Part shown: in pieces, positions 45,261 through 55,339 of the stretch
How positions within the stretch are numbered: the stretch's first letter is position 1
How the letters are laid out: each line of letters begins with the position of its first letter
Assembly (NCBI RefSeq): GCF_000383595.1
Contig: NZ_KB911581.1
Span: forward strand, 1,529,727 to 1,593,726
Length of the DNA stretch: 64,000 nucleotides
Origin: Streptomyces bottropensis ATCC 25435
Lineage (GTDB): Bacteria; Actinomycetota; Actinomycetes; Streptomycetales; Streptomycetaceae
Direction of reading: 5' to 3'
Made by a program: the position numbers and the translations under genes
Notes under the pieces: generated by a model
What the model was told of the DNA's origin: nothing
The model's database searches: none
The model's input: the letters and a program-made list of their open reading frames with translations, nothing else

Positions 45261-45306
45261 GGGTGCGGGTCGGGTGCGGGTCGGGTGGGGGGTGCGGGTC
45301 GGGGGG
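45261..45306 (+). repeat. short tandem repeat upstream of the nucleoside hydrolase
   Basis: Two exact 11-bp GGGTGCGGGTC units are followed by GGGTGGGG and a third partial copy. The G-rich strand has many G-runs. Confidence 0.65.
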
Positions 45307-45330
45307 CTCGCGCAGTTCCCCGCGCCCCTG
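45307..45330 (+). repeat. interspersed intergenic repeat, copy B
   Basis: Reads CTCGCGCAGTTCCCCGCG followed by CCCCTG. It corresponds to the core of the copies at 38051 and 50401, but lacks their palindromic end. Confidence 0.55.
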
Positions 45331-45408
45331 AAAAGCCAGGCCCCGCGGGCCGGGGGCGAAAGACAGACCTTCCCGCCCCGGACCCCCGTCCCGGACCCCC
45401 GTCCCGGC

Positions 45409-47037
45409 CTAGTGGCTCGTCCCCGCCGTCGCCGGAGGCAGTTCCACCTGGACGCCTCGGTCGCCCGCGTCCGCCGTGTAGTCCTCGGGGCTGGTCTCGT
45501 CGATGCCGTCGGGGGCGTTGAACGCGCGCAGGGCGAAGGTGAGGACCACCGTGACCACGACGTTCAGGACGAAGGCGGTCAGGCCGATGTAGCCGATCTC
45601 GCCGATGCCGGGGATCTCCGCGGACGAGCCGCCGAAGTGCTTCTGCGTGGGGGAGGCCACGCCGTACGCGGCGATCGTCCCGTACAGCATGCCGACGGCC
45701 CAGCCCGCGAGCAGGGCCCAGCGATGGCACCAGCGGGTGAACAGGCCGCCCACGAGCGCCGGGAAGGTCTGGAGGATCCAGATGCCGCCGAGGAGCTGGA
45801 AGTTGATGGCGACGGTCTTGTCCATGGTGAGGACGAAGGCCAGGGCGCCCACCTTCACCAGCAGGGACACCAGCTTGGAGACCTTGGTCTCCTGCGCGGG
45901 TGTGGCGTCCGGCTTGATGAAGTCCTTGTAGATGTTGCGGGTGAAGAGGTTCGCCGCCGCGATGGACATGATCGCCGCGGGGACCAGCGCGCCGATGCCG
46001 ATGGCCGCGAAGGCCACGCCCGCGAACCAGTCGGGGAACATCGTCTCGAACAGCTGCGGGATCGCCAGCTGGCCGTTCTGCACCTGGATGCCGGCCGCGA
46101 TCGCCATGAAGCCCAGCAGCGCGAGCAGGCCCAGCATCAGCGAGTACAGCGGCAGGATCGTCGTGTTGCGGCGGATGACCTCGCGGCTCCTGGACGACAG
46201 CGTCGCCGTGATCGAGTGCGGGTACATGAAGAGCGCCAACGCGGAGCCGAGGGCCAGCGTCGCGTACGTCCACTGGTTGGCGTCGCCGGGGACGAGGGCC
46301 CCGCGGGGTTTGTCCGTGGCCGGGTTGGTCTGGCTGTACGCCTCGCCGGCCTTGGCGAAGATGTCGTCGAAGCCGCCGAGCTTGATCGGGATGTAGATGA
46401 TCGCCACCGCGATGACGAGGTAGATCAGGGTGTCCTTCACGAACGCGATCAGGGCGGGCGCCCGGAGGCCGGAGGAGTAGGTGTAGGCCGCCAGGACGCC
46501 GAACGCGATCAGCAGCGGCAGGTCCTTGACGAACCAGTTCGTGTTCTCGCCGCCGCCCACCCCCATCACGTCCAGTACGGCCTGGATGCCGACGAGTTGA
46601 AGGGCGATGTACGGCATCGTCGCCAGGATGCCGGTGAGGGCCACCGCCAGCGACAGGCCCTTGGACCCGAAGCGGCCGCGCACGAAGTCCGAGGTCGTCA
46701 CGTAGCCGTGCCTGTGGGAGACCGACCACAGCCGGGGCAGGAACGTGAAGATCAGCGGGTAGACCAGGATCGTGTACGGCACGGCGAAGAAGCCGGCCGC
46801 GCCCGCCGCGTAGATCGCCGCGGGGACGGCGACGAAGGTGTACGCCGTGTAGAGGTCACCGCCGAGCAGGAACCAGGTGACCCAGGTGCCGAACGACCGG
46901 CCGCCGAGGCCCCATTCGTCGAGGCTGTGCTCGTTCTCGGCCTTGCGCCAGCGCGCGGCCAGGAAGCCCATGACCGTGACGGCCAGGAAGAAGAAGATGA
47001 AGACGGCGAGTGCCACGCCGTTCACGCCGTCCTTCAC
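45409..47037 (-). CDS. sodium:solute symporter, MctP/MctC-like monocarboxylate permease
   Basis: A 542-residue SSS-family transporter with about 13 hydrophobic helices (starting GVALAVFIFFFLAVTVMGFLAA). The SSS hallmarks are present in GGRSFGTWVTWFLLGGDLYTAYTF and GALVPAAIMSIAAANLFTRNIYKDF. Pairing with a DUF3311 protein is typical of the MctP/pyruvate-propionate group. The substrate is inferred. Its ATG overlaps the DUF3311 stop by 4 bp. Confidence 0.85.
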   Translation of the reverse strand: MKDGVNGVALAVFIFFFLAVTVMGFLAARWRKAENEHSLDEWGLGGRSFGTWVTWFLLGGDLYTAYTFVAVPAAIYAAGAAGFFAVPYTILVYPLIFTFLPRLWSVSHRHGYVTTSDFVRGRFGSKGLSLAVALTGILATMPYIALQLVGIQAVLDVMGVGGGENTNWFVKDLPLLIAFGVLAAYTYSSGLRAPALIAFVKDTLIYLVIAVAIIYIPIKLGGFDDIFAKAGEAYSQTNPATDKPRGALVPGDANQWTYATLALGSALALFMYPHSITATLSSRSREVIRRNTTILPLYSLMLGLLALLGFMAIAAGIQVQNGQLAIPQLFETMFPDWFAGVAFAAIGIGALVPAAIMSIAAANLFTRNIYKDFIKPDATPAQETKVSKLVSLLVKVGALAFVLTMDKTVAINFQLLGGIWILQTFPALVGGLFTRWCHRWALLAGWAVGMLYGTIAAYGVASPTQKHFGGSSAEIPGIGEIGYIGLTAFVLNVVVTVVLTFALRAFNAPDGIDETSPEDYTADAGDRGVQVELPPATAGTSH

Positions 47038-47303
47038 TTCGCGACACCCCCGTCCCGCGTCTCGGACCTGCGGGCGCGCTGGTCACGCTGCCACAGCACG
47101 TACGCGGTGGCCGTGAGCGCGGTGGAGACGAGCACCCAGGCCATCTGGTACCAGTAGAAGAACGGGATGCCGATGAACGCCGGGTCCGCCTTCGCGTACG
47201 AGCCGACCCAGAGCATCGCCACGAACGGGGCGAGCAGACACAGGGCGATGACGACTCTGACAGGTGTCACCACCGGTGGTCCCACTTCAGGCGCTTCTGA
47301 CAT
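47034..47303 (-). CDS. DUF3311-domain small membrane protein
   Basis: An 89-residue protein with two transmembrane helices (VRVVIALCLLAPFVAMLWVGSY and YWYQMAWVLVSTALTATAYVLW) and the DUF3311 FIGIPFFYWYQ motif. It is encoded directly before and overlapping the symporter, so it is probably an accessory subunit. The start is ATG 47303. Confidence 0.85.
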   Translation of the reverse strand: MSEAPEVGPPVVTPVRVVIALCLLAPFVAMLWVGSYAKADPAFIGIPFFYWYQMAWVLVSTALTATAYVLWQRDQRARRSETRDGGVAK

Positions 47304-47677
47304 GTCCCGGTTCCGTCCCCTCGCTGGTCGCCATTGATCGCCACTGATCACGTGCTCGACGCGCAGGAAATGTAAGGGACAGGTTCCGTCCTCCGGAACC
47401 CCTTGTCCGGATAACGGATGCGGAGGTTGTGTGTTCAGCGGCGGCGGAACTGCTGGCCGGGGCCCGTTTCCTGGCGATCCGTCCGCGGGCGCTCGGACTC
47501 CCCTCGGGGAGCGACACCACCGTGCCGGGATCGCGCGCGGGCATACGCACAGCGGGGCCTCCGTGTCGGTGGGGCGACGCAAGGACCGTAGAACAGGAGC
47601 GGCGATCGCGCCACACCACGTGCACCACACGCGCGCGGCGGGGCACCACCGGTCACGCGCGCCGGCGGGCCCCGAGA

Positions 47678-48619
<942 letters not shown>

Positions 48620-48752
48620 AGTGTGGCTCAAGTGGCGCTGTTTTCGCTGGCTTATTACATAAAGGTTCCTGCATATGTAGGTCGCATAACGGCTGGTGAG
48701 AGGGGGTTCGAGCACTCTTGACACGGCGAATGGTCTGAGCCAAGCTCCGCCT

Positions 48753-48768
48753 ACTGGTCTACACCATT
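48753..48768. promoter_or_regulatory. dre operator of dasA
   Basis: ACTGGTCTACACCATT is an excellent match to the DasR operator and the best in this window. It lies about 100 bp upstream of dasA. Confidence 0.85.
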
Positions 48769-48866
48769 GGTCCAGGTCCTGGCCCCAGGGGCGGTACGTC
48801 CTGTCACCGCGGGGAGCAGGGGGGTTTGTGGCATCCCTGAGCAAGGGCATCCCTGAGGAGGGTGGC

Positions 48867-50147
48867 GTGAAGAGGAAGCTGACGACCGCGATCTGTGTCG
48901 CGGGCATGATGGTCTCCATCGCGGCGTGCGGGGGCGGCGAGAAGAAGAGCTCGGACACCGGCGCCGACACCAAGGAGCTGACGGTCTGGCTCACGGTGGA
49001 CGCGCAGAACAACTGGCCCGAGCTGGTCAAGGCCGCCGACGCGGCGATCGAGAAGAAGCACCCCGGCATCACCATCACGCACGAGTACTACGGGTGGCCC
49101 GACAAGAACGCCAAGCTCGACGCCGTCCTCGCCACCGACAAGGCCCCCGACGTGGTCGAGATGGGCAACACGGAGATGCTCGCCTACATGGTCAAGGGTG
49201 CCTTCGCCCCCCTCGACGCGGCGAAGTTCGACAACGCGGACGCCTGGCTCGACGGCCTCAAGGCCTCCGTCACCTACGAGGGCAAGACCTACGGCGTCCC
49301 GTACTACGCCGGTGGCCGCGTCGCCAACTGGCGCAAGGACGTCTTCGCCGCCGCCGGCGTCAAGTCCCCGCCGAAGACGTACGCCGAACTCACCGCCGCC
49401 CTCGACAAGGTGCAGAAGAAGAAGGGCGACAAGTTCAGCGCCTGGTACCAGCCCACCCGCGACTGGTACGCGGCCATGTCCTTCGTGTACGACGCCGGCG
49501 GCTCCATCGCCGTCGAGTCCGGCGGCACGTGGAAGGCCAACCTCTCCTCGCCCGAATCCCTCAAGGGGCTCGGCGAGTTCAAGAACGTCGTCGACAAGTA
49601 CATGCACGGCGACAAGACCAAGGACGAGTCCGACCGGTACATCGTCTACGGGCAGGGCAAGTCCGGCATGATCTTCGCCCCCGCCTGGGAGGGCGCGACC
49701 GCCGCGGCCAAGGAGAACGACAAGACCGGCAAGCTCGAAGGCAACGTCGAGAACTTCGTGATGCCCGGCCCGTCCGGCAAGAACCTGCCCGTCTTCCTCG
49801 GCGGCAGCGACCTCGCCGTCCCGGTGAAGTCCGACGCGCAGACCGTCGCCGCCGAGTGGATCAACGCCTTCACCGGGCCCGCCGGTCAGAAGGGGCTGAT
49901 GGAGAAGGGCAACCTGCCCAACAACAAGACCGACCTCGCCACGCTGAAGGACGACCCGGCGACGGCGGTTCCGGCCACCGCGGCCGAGTCCAACTGGTTC
50001 GTCCCGATGGCGCCCGGCTGGGGACAGGTCGAGAAGGCCCAGATCCTGCAGACGATGCTGCAGTCCATCGGCACCGGCAAGAAGTCGGTCGAGGAGGCCG
50101 CGAAGGAAGCGGACGCCGAGATCGACAAGGTCATCAACAACGAGTGA
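48867..50147 (+). CDS. dasA: chitobiose/GlcNAc ABC transporter substrate-binding lipoprotein DasA
   Basis: A 426-residue family 1 extracellular solute-binding protein. It has a lipoprotein signal with lipobox IAAC (Cys21), followed by a Gly/Lys-rich linker. The sugar-binding domains include EMGNTEMLAYMVKGAFAPLD and MIFAPAWEGATAA. It delivers N,N'-diacetylchitobiose to DasBC; the ATPase MsiK is encoded elsewhere in streptomycetes. GTG 48867 follows GAGGAGG. Repressed by DasR through the upstream dre. Confidence 0.93.
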   Translation: MKRKLTTAICVAGMMVSIAACGGGEKKSSDTGADTKELTVWLTVDAQNNWPELVKAADAAIEKKHPGITITHEYYGWPDKNAKLDAVLATDKAPDVVEMGNTEMLAYMVKGAFAPLDAAKFDNADAWLDGLKASVTYEGKTYGVPYYAGGRVANWRKDVFAAAGVKSPPKTYAELTAALDKVQKKKGDKFSAWYQPTRDWYAAMSFVYDAGGSIAVESGGTWKANLSSPESLKGLGEFKNVVDKYMHGDKTKDESDRYIVYGQGKSGMIFAPAWEGATAAAKENDKTGKLEGNVENFVMPGPSGKNLPVFLGGSDLAVPVKSDAQTVAAEWINAFTGPAGQKGLMEKGNLPNNKTDLATLKDDPATAVPATAAESNWFVPMAPGWGQVEKAQILQTMLQSIGTGKKSVEEAAKEADAEIDKVINNE

Positions 50148-50221
50148 CGGTGACCCGTCGGTCGGGGCCCGGCCGTGGTGGCCGGGCCCGGCCGGGGGTG
50201 CCCTGGTGGTCGCCGGTGGGG

Positions 50222-50356
50222 GACACCGGGTTGGCCGCCGGCCGAAGACATCAGGTCGCCCGGTTGGAGACATCGGGCCGGCCGGTCGAAGACATCAGGT
50301 CCGCCGGTTGCAGACACCGGGTCGACCGGTTGCAGACACCGGTTCGGCCGGTGGGT
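50222..50356 (+). repeat. six tandem 22-bp repeats between dasA and dasB
   Basis: One 25-bp unit (50222-50246) is followed by five contiguous 22-bp units starting at 50247, 50269, 50291, 50313 and 50335. Each begins GACAYC and ends near CCGGTTG. Units share 14-18 positions. There are no spacers and 22 is not a multiple of three, so it is not coding. Confidence 0.85.
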
Positions 50357-50400
50357 GATCTACGAAAGTGCCGCGACGGGGTGTCGGTTCGGTGCCGGTG

Positions 50401-50440
50401 CGTCGTGGCTGGTCGCGCAGTTTCCCGCGCCCCTTCGGGG
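50401..50440 (+). repeat. interspersed intergenic repeat, copy C
   Basis: Contains GTCGTGGCTGGTCGCGCAGT, then TTCCCGCGCCCCTTCGGGG. It resembles copy A over about 38 bp, including the CCCCTTCGGGG self-complementary end. It lies 43 bp before dasB. Confidence 0.6.
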
Positions 50441-50482
50441 TCGCTGCTGCCGGCCCCTCCTTCATCTGCTTAGGAGTGCGCG

Positions 50483-51478
50483 ATGAGTGCCGCAGACACG
50501 ACCGCCCCCGCGAAGGTGCCGCCCGCGCGGCCGGCGCCGCCCGCGCCACCTCCGCCGGTGGTCACCGGGCGTTCGGCCAGACGTTCGACCGGGGGAGCCG
50601 CGGTCCCCTGGGCCCTCCTCGCCCCCTGCCTGCTGATTCTCGCCGTCGTCCTCGGCTACCCGCTGGTCCGCCTCGTCACCCTGTCCTTCCAGGAGTTCGG
50701 CCAGTCCCAGCTGTGGGGGTTCAAGCCCGCCGAGTCGGTCGGGTTCGACAACTTCTCCAAGGTGCTGGGGGACGGCGAGTTCTGGTCGGTGGTCGTCCGG
50801 ACCATCGTCTTCGCCGCCGCCTGCGTCGTGTTCACGATGGTCATCGGCATGGCGGTCGCCCTGCTGCTCCAGCGCGTCTCCGGCTGGGTCAAGACGCTCG
50901 TCAACATCGCGCTCGTGGCGAGCTGGGGCATGCCCATCATCGTCGCCACCACCGTCTTCAAGTGGTTGTTCGACTCCGACTACGGCATCTTCAACGCCCT
51001 CCTCAGCAAGCTCCCCGGCGTCGACATGATCGGCCACAACTGGTTCGCCAGTGGCCCCGAGGGCCTGGCCGTCATCACGCTCCTCGTGGTGTGGGGCGCC
51101 GTGCCGTTCGTCGTCATCACCCTCAGCGCCGGACTCACCCAGGTGCCCAAGGAGTTGGAGGAGGCCGCCCGCCTCGACGGCGCCGGCGCGTGGGGCGTGT
51201 TCCGCTACGTCACGCTCCCCATCCTCAAACCCATCATCGTGATGCTCACGACCCTCTCCGTCATCTGGGACGTGGGCGTCTTCCCCCAGGTCTTCGTCAT
51301 GCGGGGCGGCCACCCGGAGGCCGAGTTCCAGCTGCTCACGACCTACTCGTACGACAGGGCGTTCGTGGTCAACGACTACGCGCAGGGCTCGGCCATCGCA
51401 CTGCTGACCGTGCTGCTGCTGCTCGGCGTGATCGGTGTCTACATGCGCCAGATGCTGAAGATCGGAGAGGTCGAATGA
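50483..51478 (+). CDS. dasB: chitobiose ABC transporter permease DasB
   Basis: A 331-residue MalF-type inner-membrane permease. The N-terminus is a Pro/Ala-rich cytoplasmic tail; six helices follow (first LLAPCLLILAVVLGYPLV). The EAA loop that contacts the ATPase reads ELEEAARLDGAGAWGVF. AGGAG precedes the ATG. The 335-bp gap to dasA contains repeats, so differential expression from dasA is possible. It overlaps dasC by ATGA. Confidence 0.92.
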   Translation: MSAADTTAPAKVPPARPAPPAPPPPVVTGRSARRSTGGAAVPWALLAPCLLILAVVLGYPLVRLVTLSFQEFGQSQLWGFKPAESVGFDNFSKVLGDGEFWSVVVRTIVFAAACVVFTMVIGMAVALLLQRVSGWVKTLVNIALVASWGMPIIVATTVFKWLFDSDYGIFNALLSKLPGVDMIGHNWFASGPEGLAVITLLVVWGAVPFVVITLSAGLTQVPKELEEAARLDGAGAWGVFRYVTLPILKPIIVMLTTLSVIWDVGVFPQVFVMRGGHPEAEFQLLTTYSYDRAFVVNDYAQGSAIALLTVLLLLGVIGVYMRQMLKIGEVE

Positions 51479-52338
51479 GCGGCACGAGCGCGATCGCCAC
51501 CACGAAGGGCCGCTCCGGCCCCCGGAAGCCGAAGCTCGGCTGGAACCTCCTCGGGCTGTTCGTCTTCGTCACCGCGGGCTTCCCCGTCTACTGGATGCTC
51601 AACACGGCGTTCAAGCCCGCCAAGGACGCGATCGACCCCGACCCCAGCCTGCTGCCGACGTCGATCACCTTCGCCAACTTCGGCCGGGCGCTGGACATCG
51701 CCGACTTCTGGGGTCCGGTCGGGCGCAGCCTCATCGTGTCCCTGACCGTGGTCGTGATCGGCATCGTCGTGGGCATGCTGGCCGCCCTCGCCATCTCCCG
51801 GTTCGCCTTCCGCGGCCGCAAGGTGGTCATCGTCGGCATCCTGGCGGTGCAGATGGTCCCGCTGGTCGCGATGATCATCCCGGTCTTCCTGCTCCTGAAC
51901 GACCTCGGCCAGTACGACCGCCTCACCGGTCTGATCATCACCTACCTGACGTTCATCCTCCCGTTCACGGTGTGGACCCTGCGCGGCTTCATCGTCAACA
52001 TCCCGCGCGAACTGGAGGAGGCGGCCATGGTCGACGGCTGCTCCCGCACCACCGCCTTCCTGCGCGTCGTGTTCCCGCTGCTCGCGCCGGGCATGGTGGC
52101 GACCTCGGTCTACGGCTTCATCCAGGCGTGGAACGAGTACCTCTACGCCCTGATGCTGATGAGCCAGCAGAACCAGACCGCGACCGTCTGGCTCGGCAAC
52201 TTCACCACCAAGCACGGCACCGAATACGCCCCGATGATGGCCGGCTCCACCATGATGGCCGTGCCGATCGTCGTCCTCTTCCTCCTCGTCCAGCGCAAGA
52301 TGGCCGCGGGCCTCACCGCGGGCGCCGTGAAGGGATAA
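51475..52338 (+). CDS. dasC: chitobiose ABC transporter permease DasC
   Basis: A 287-residue MalG-type permease with six helices (first LLGLFVFVTAGFPVYWML). The EAA motif is ELEEAAMVDGCSRTTAFLRVVFPLLAPG. ATG 51475 overlaps the dasB stop. It partners DasB and DasA. Confidence 0.93.
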   Translation: MSGTSAIATTKGRSGPRKPKLGWNLLGLFVFVTAGFPVYWMLNTAFKPAKDAIDPDPSLLPTSITFANFGRALDIADFWGPVGRSLIVSLTVVVIGIVVGMLAALAISRFAFRGRKVVIVGILAVQMVPLVAMIIPVFLLLNDLGQYDRLTGLIITYLTFILPFTVWTLRGFIVNIPRELEEAAMVDGCSRTTAFLRVVFPLLAPGMVATSVYGFIQAWNEYLYALMLMSQQNQTATVWLGNFTTKHGTEYAPMMAGSTMMAVPIVVLFLLVQRKMAAGLTAGAVKG

Positions 52339-52346
52339 CCGCCCCG

Positions 52347-53876
52347 ATGACGACATTCGCCACCGGCTCGCCCGGCTCGCCCTCCGGACAGGACGGCCTC
52401 GCGCGCGACGCGCTGACGGTTCTGCAGCCCGGTTTCACGGGCACCACCGCCCCCGACTGGCTGCTGCGCCGCCTCGGCGAGGGCCTCGCCTCCGTCGGTC
52501 TCTTCGGCCGCAACATCACCTCGCCCGGACAGCTGGCGGCCCTCACCGCCCAGTTGCGCGCCGAGCACGAGGACGTGCTGGTCGCGATCGACGAGGAGGG
52601 CGGCGACGTCACGCGCCTGGAGGTGCGCACCGGCTCCTCCTTCCCGGGCAACCACGCCCTGGGCGCGGTCGACGACGTGGACCTGACCAGGGACGTCGCC
52701 TTCGCCCTCGGCCGCCGCCTCGCGGAGTGCGGCGTGAACCTCAACTGGGCCCCCTCGGCCGACGTGAACGCCAACCCGTCCAACCCGGTCATCGGGGTCC
52801 GCTCCTTCGGCGCCGATCCCGGCCTGGTCGCCCGCCACACGGCCGCCTACGTCACCGGCCTCCAGAACGCGGGCGTCGCCGCCTGCACCAAGCACTTCCC
52901 GGGCCACGGCGACACCGCCGTCGACTCCCACCACTTCCTGCCCCGGATCGACGCGGACCGCTCGCTCGTGGACTCCCGGGACCTGGCCCCCTTCCGCGCC
53001 GCCATGGCCGCCGGTTCGCGCGCGATGATGAGCGCCCACATCCTGGTCCCGGCCCTGGACCCCGACCTTCCGGCGACGCTGTCCCACGGCATCCTCACCG
53101 GCCTCCTCCGCGGCGAACTCGGCTACGACGGGCTCATCGTCACCGACGGCATGGAGATGCGGGCCATCGCGGACACCTACGGCATCGAACGCGGCAGCGT
53201 GCTCGCCCTGGCCGCGGGCGCCGACGCCATCTGTGTCGGCGGCGGCCTCGCCGACGAGGAGACCGTCCGCCGTCTGCGCGACGCCCTCGTCACGGCGGTC
53301 CGCGACGGCGACCTCGCCGAGGAACGCCTGGCGGACGCGGCGAGGCGGGTCCGGTCCCTGGCGAAGTGGACCCGGTCGGCGGCCGGGGGAACGGGAGACG
53401 GCGGTGGCGGTCCCGAGACCGACGCCACCGGGGATGTCGGTCTCGTGGCCGCCCGCCGCGCCCTGACCACCACCCGCGCCCGGCCCTACGAACCGCCGAC
53501 CCAGTCCCTCTACGTCGCGGCCTTCACCCCGGTCGCGAACATCGCGGTGGGCGACGAGACCCCGTGGGGCGTCGGGGCGGAACTGGCCCGCCTCCTTCCC
53601 GGCACCGAGACGGGCACCTTCGCCGGCGACAGCGCCGGAGCCTCGGCCCTGTCGGTCGCCGGCACCCGCCGCGTCGTCGCCGTCGTCCGCGACGAACACC
53701 GTCACCCGTGGATGACCGCGGCCCTCGACCTGCTCCTCGCCACCCGCCCCGACACGATCGTCGTGGAGATGGGCATCCCGCAGGCCCCGCCCCGGGGCGC
53801 CCTCCACATCGCGACCCACGGCGCGGCGCGGGTCTGCGGAAGGGCGGCGGCCGAGGTCATCGCCGGGACGCGCTAG
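52347..53876 (+). CDS. dasD: GH3 beta-N-acetylglucosaminidase DasD
   Basis: A 509-residue glycoside hydrolase family 3 enzyme that splits imported chitobiose to GlcNAc. The NagZ-type signature KHFPGHGDTAVDSHHFLP (near residue 182) includes the His/Asp acid-base pair. The nucleophile-like aspartate lies in GLIVTDGMEMRAIAD. No signal peptide is seen, so it is cytoplasmic. It starts 8 bp after dasC, in the same operon. Confidence 0.9.
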   Translation: MTTFATGSPGSPSGQDGLARDALTVLQPGFTGTTAPDWLLRRLGEGLASVGLFGRNITSPGQLAALTAQLRAEHEDVLVAIDEEGGDVTRLEVRTGSSFPGNHALGAVDDVDLTRDVAFALGRRLAECGVNLNWAPSADVNANPSNPVIGVRSFGADPGLVARHTAAYVTGLQNAGVAACTKHFPGHGDTAVDSHHFLPRIDADRSLVDSRDLAPFRAAMAAGSRAMMSAHILVPALDPDLPATLSHGILTGLLRGELGYDGLIVTDGMEMRAIADTYGIERGSVLALAAGADAICVGGGLADEETVRRLRDALVTAVRDGDLAEERLADAARRVRSLAKWTRSAAGGTGDGGGGPETDATGDVGLVAARRALTTTRARPYEPPTQSLYVAAFTPVANIAVGDETPWGVGAELARLLPGTETGTFAGDSAGASALSVAGTRRVVAVVRDEHRHPWMTAALDLLLATRPDTIVVEMGIPQAPPRGALHIATHGAARVCGRAAAEVIAGTR

Positions 53877-53904
53877 AGACTCCCGGCGAACCCCCACGCA
53901 CAAA

Positions 53905-53935
53905 GGCGCCACAGCCCCCACCGGGCCGTGGCGCC
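53905..53935. terminator. hairpin between convergent dasD and nagB
   Basis: An 8-bp GGCGCCAC/GTGGCGCC stem closes a 15-nt loop in the 77-bp gap. It could terminate both genes. Confidence 0.5.
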
Positions 53936-53953
53936 GTCGCGTATCCCCGCCGC

Positions 53954-54739
53954 CTAGATCCCCTGCCAGTCGGGCTTGTTGTCGAACGTGTGCCGGAAGT
54001 AGTCCGCCAGCTTCAGCTTCGACGCGGCGCCCTCGTCCACCACGACCGTCGCGTGGCGATGGAGCTGCAGCGCCGAGGCCGGGCAGACCGCCGCCACCGG
54101 CCCCTCCACGGTCGCCGCGACGGCGTCGGCCTTGCCCTCGCCCGTGGCGAGCAGTACCAGGTGCCGTGCTTCCAGGATCGTGCCGATGCCCTGGGTGATG
54201 ACGTGGTGCGGCACCTGCTCGATGTCGCCGCCGAAGAACCGCGCGTTGTCGATCCGGGTCTGCTGGGTGAGCGTCTTGATCCGCGTCCGGGAGGCGAGTG
54301 AGGAGCACGGCTCGTTGAACCCGATGTGGCCGTCGGTCCCGATGCCGAGCAGTTGCAGATCCACACCCCCGGCCTCGGCCAGCGCCCTGTCGTACGCCTC
54401 GCACGCCCCCGTCACGTCCTCGGCGGTCCCGTCGGGCCCGATGAACGCGTCCGGATCCAGTCCCAGCGGCTCCAGCACCTCCCGCCGCAGCACCGAGCGG
54501 TACGACTCGGGGTGCTCGGCCGGCAGACCCACGTACTCGTCGAGCTGGGCGACCCGCGCCCGGGAGGCGTCCACGGCACCGGATCGCACCTTCGCCGTGA
54601 GTGCCGTGTAGACGGGCAGCGGGGTCGAGCCCGTGGCCACCCCGAGGAGCGCCTCGGGCTTGCGCCGGAGCAACTGCGCCATCGCCTCGGCTATGAGTTC
54701 GCCACCCGCCTTGGCATCCGGAACGATGACAACTTCCAC
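53954..54739 (-). CDS. nagB: glucosamine-6-phosphate deaminase NagB
   Basis: A 261-residue enzyme that turns GlcN-6-P into fructose-6-P and ammonia, and so removes the effector of DasR. Motifs are GVATGSTPLPVYTAL (phosphate loop), QLDEYVGL (catalytic Asp) and LGIGTDGHIGFNEP (His of the active-site lid). GTG 54739 gives the normal N-terminus EVVIVPDAKAGG. A dre lies upstream at 54808-54823. Confidence 0.95.
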   Translation of the reverse strand: MEVVIVPDAKAGGELIAEAMAQLLRRKPEALLGVATGSTPLPVYTALTAKVRSGAVDASRARVAQLDEYVGLPAEHPESYRSVLRREVLEPLGLDPDAFIGPDGTAEDVTGACEAYDRALAEAGGVDLQLLGIGTDGHIGFNEPCSSLASRTRIKTLTQQTRIDNARFFGGDIEQVPHHVITQGIGTILEARHLVLLATGEGKADAVAATVEGPVAAVCPASALQLHRHATVVVDEGAASKLKLADYFRHTFDNKPDWQGI

Positions 54740-54807
54740 GCTGGGCCTGCCGATCTGGAAAGAAGGACTCAAGGGGACCCGACCCGGAGCGGCCAGGTAG
54801 CCTCGTA

Positions 54808-54823
54808 TGTGGTGTAGACCAAT
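54808..54823. promoter_or_regulatory. dre operator of nagB
   Basis: On the minus strand this reads ATTGGTCTACACCACA, an excellent match to the DasR consensus. It lies 70 bp before the nagB start. Confidence 0.8.
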
Positions 54824-55011
54824 CTAGCAGGGGAGTCCCCGACGCCACAGGGGTCGGCCGGGCAGGGACGTGAGGCGGCCACCACGGTCGCCACCGTCGT
54901 CCGGCGTTCCGGCCCGCCTCCGGCCGGAAGCGGGCTACTCTGCGTGTGGGGCGTCGGCGGATGTCGGACAATGGAACAACAACAAACATCCGCCAACGCA
55001 TGGACACACGC

Positions 55012-55027
55012 AGTGGTCTAGTCAACA
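55012..55027. promoter_or_regulatory. second, orphan dre-like site
   Basis: AGTGGTCTAGTCAACA matches the left half and centre of the DasR consensus. It lies 270 bp from nagB and 313 bp from the kinase gene, with no gene clearly belonging to it. Confidence 0.5.
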
Positions 55028-55339
55028 ATGCGTGGGTAGGCAGGTGATCGATCAACGGCTCCGGCCGCCGACGATCGCCCGTCAAGAAGTAGAAGCCTCC
55101 GTCTTCCCCGCACAGGAAGGCGGACCGAGGACCCGGCGCTCTCTGCCCTGACTGCTCCGGATCCTCGCCTTCGGCCGACTGGGACCGCACACCCCACGGC
55201 CGATGTTGCTCCGGGCTGCGGTGCCGGGAGGGTTGAGGGTCCCTCTCAGGCGCCGCGGCCCGCGGGTGTTTCCGGGGCCGACCACGACGGCCACCGGCCC
55301 TTTCCGGTCATCTTCGTACCGCCAGGTACGCTCGCACAC

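Larger units (their letters stand above)
54740..55339. other. 600-bp intergenic region between nagB and the sensor kinase
   Basis: This holds the nagB dre and a second dre-like site 204 bp further upstream. Short ORFs on both strands (for example minus 54769-54996, Cys/Pro-rich) have no supporting features. The right part before the kinase is repeat-free GC-rich sequence. Confidence 0.5.

Noticed and set aside
45187..47157. 656-codon plus-strand frame opposite the symporter
   Set aside because: It has an Arg/Asp/Glu-rich shadow composition and no domain; the symporter frame has strong transmembrane and motif evidence.
50222..50356. CRISPR-like array
   Set aside because: The repeat units are contiguous with no unique spacers and no cas genes nearby, so this is a plain tandem repeat.
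52143..55190. 1015-codon open frame on the minus strand across dasC, dasD and nagB
   Set aside because: It is antisense to well-recognised genes, has no family motifs and results from the absence of stops in high-GC antisense frames.
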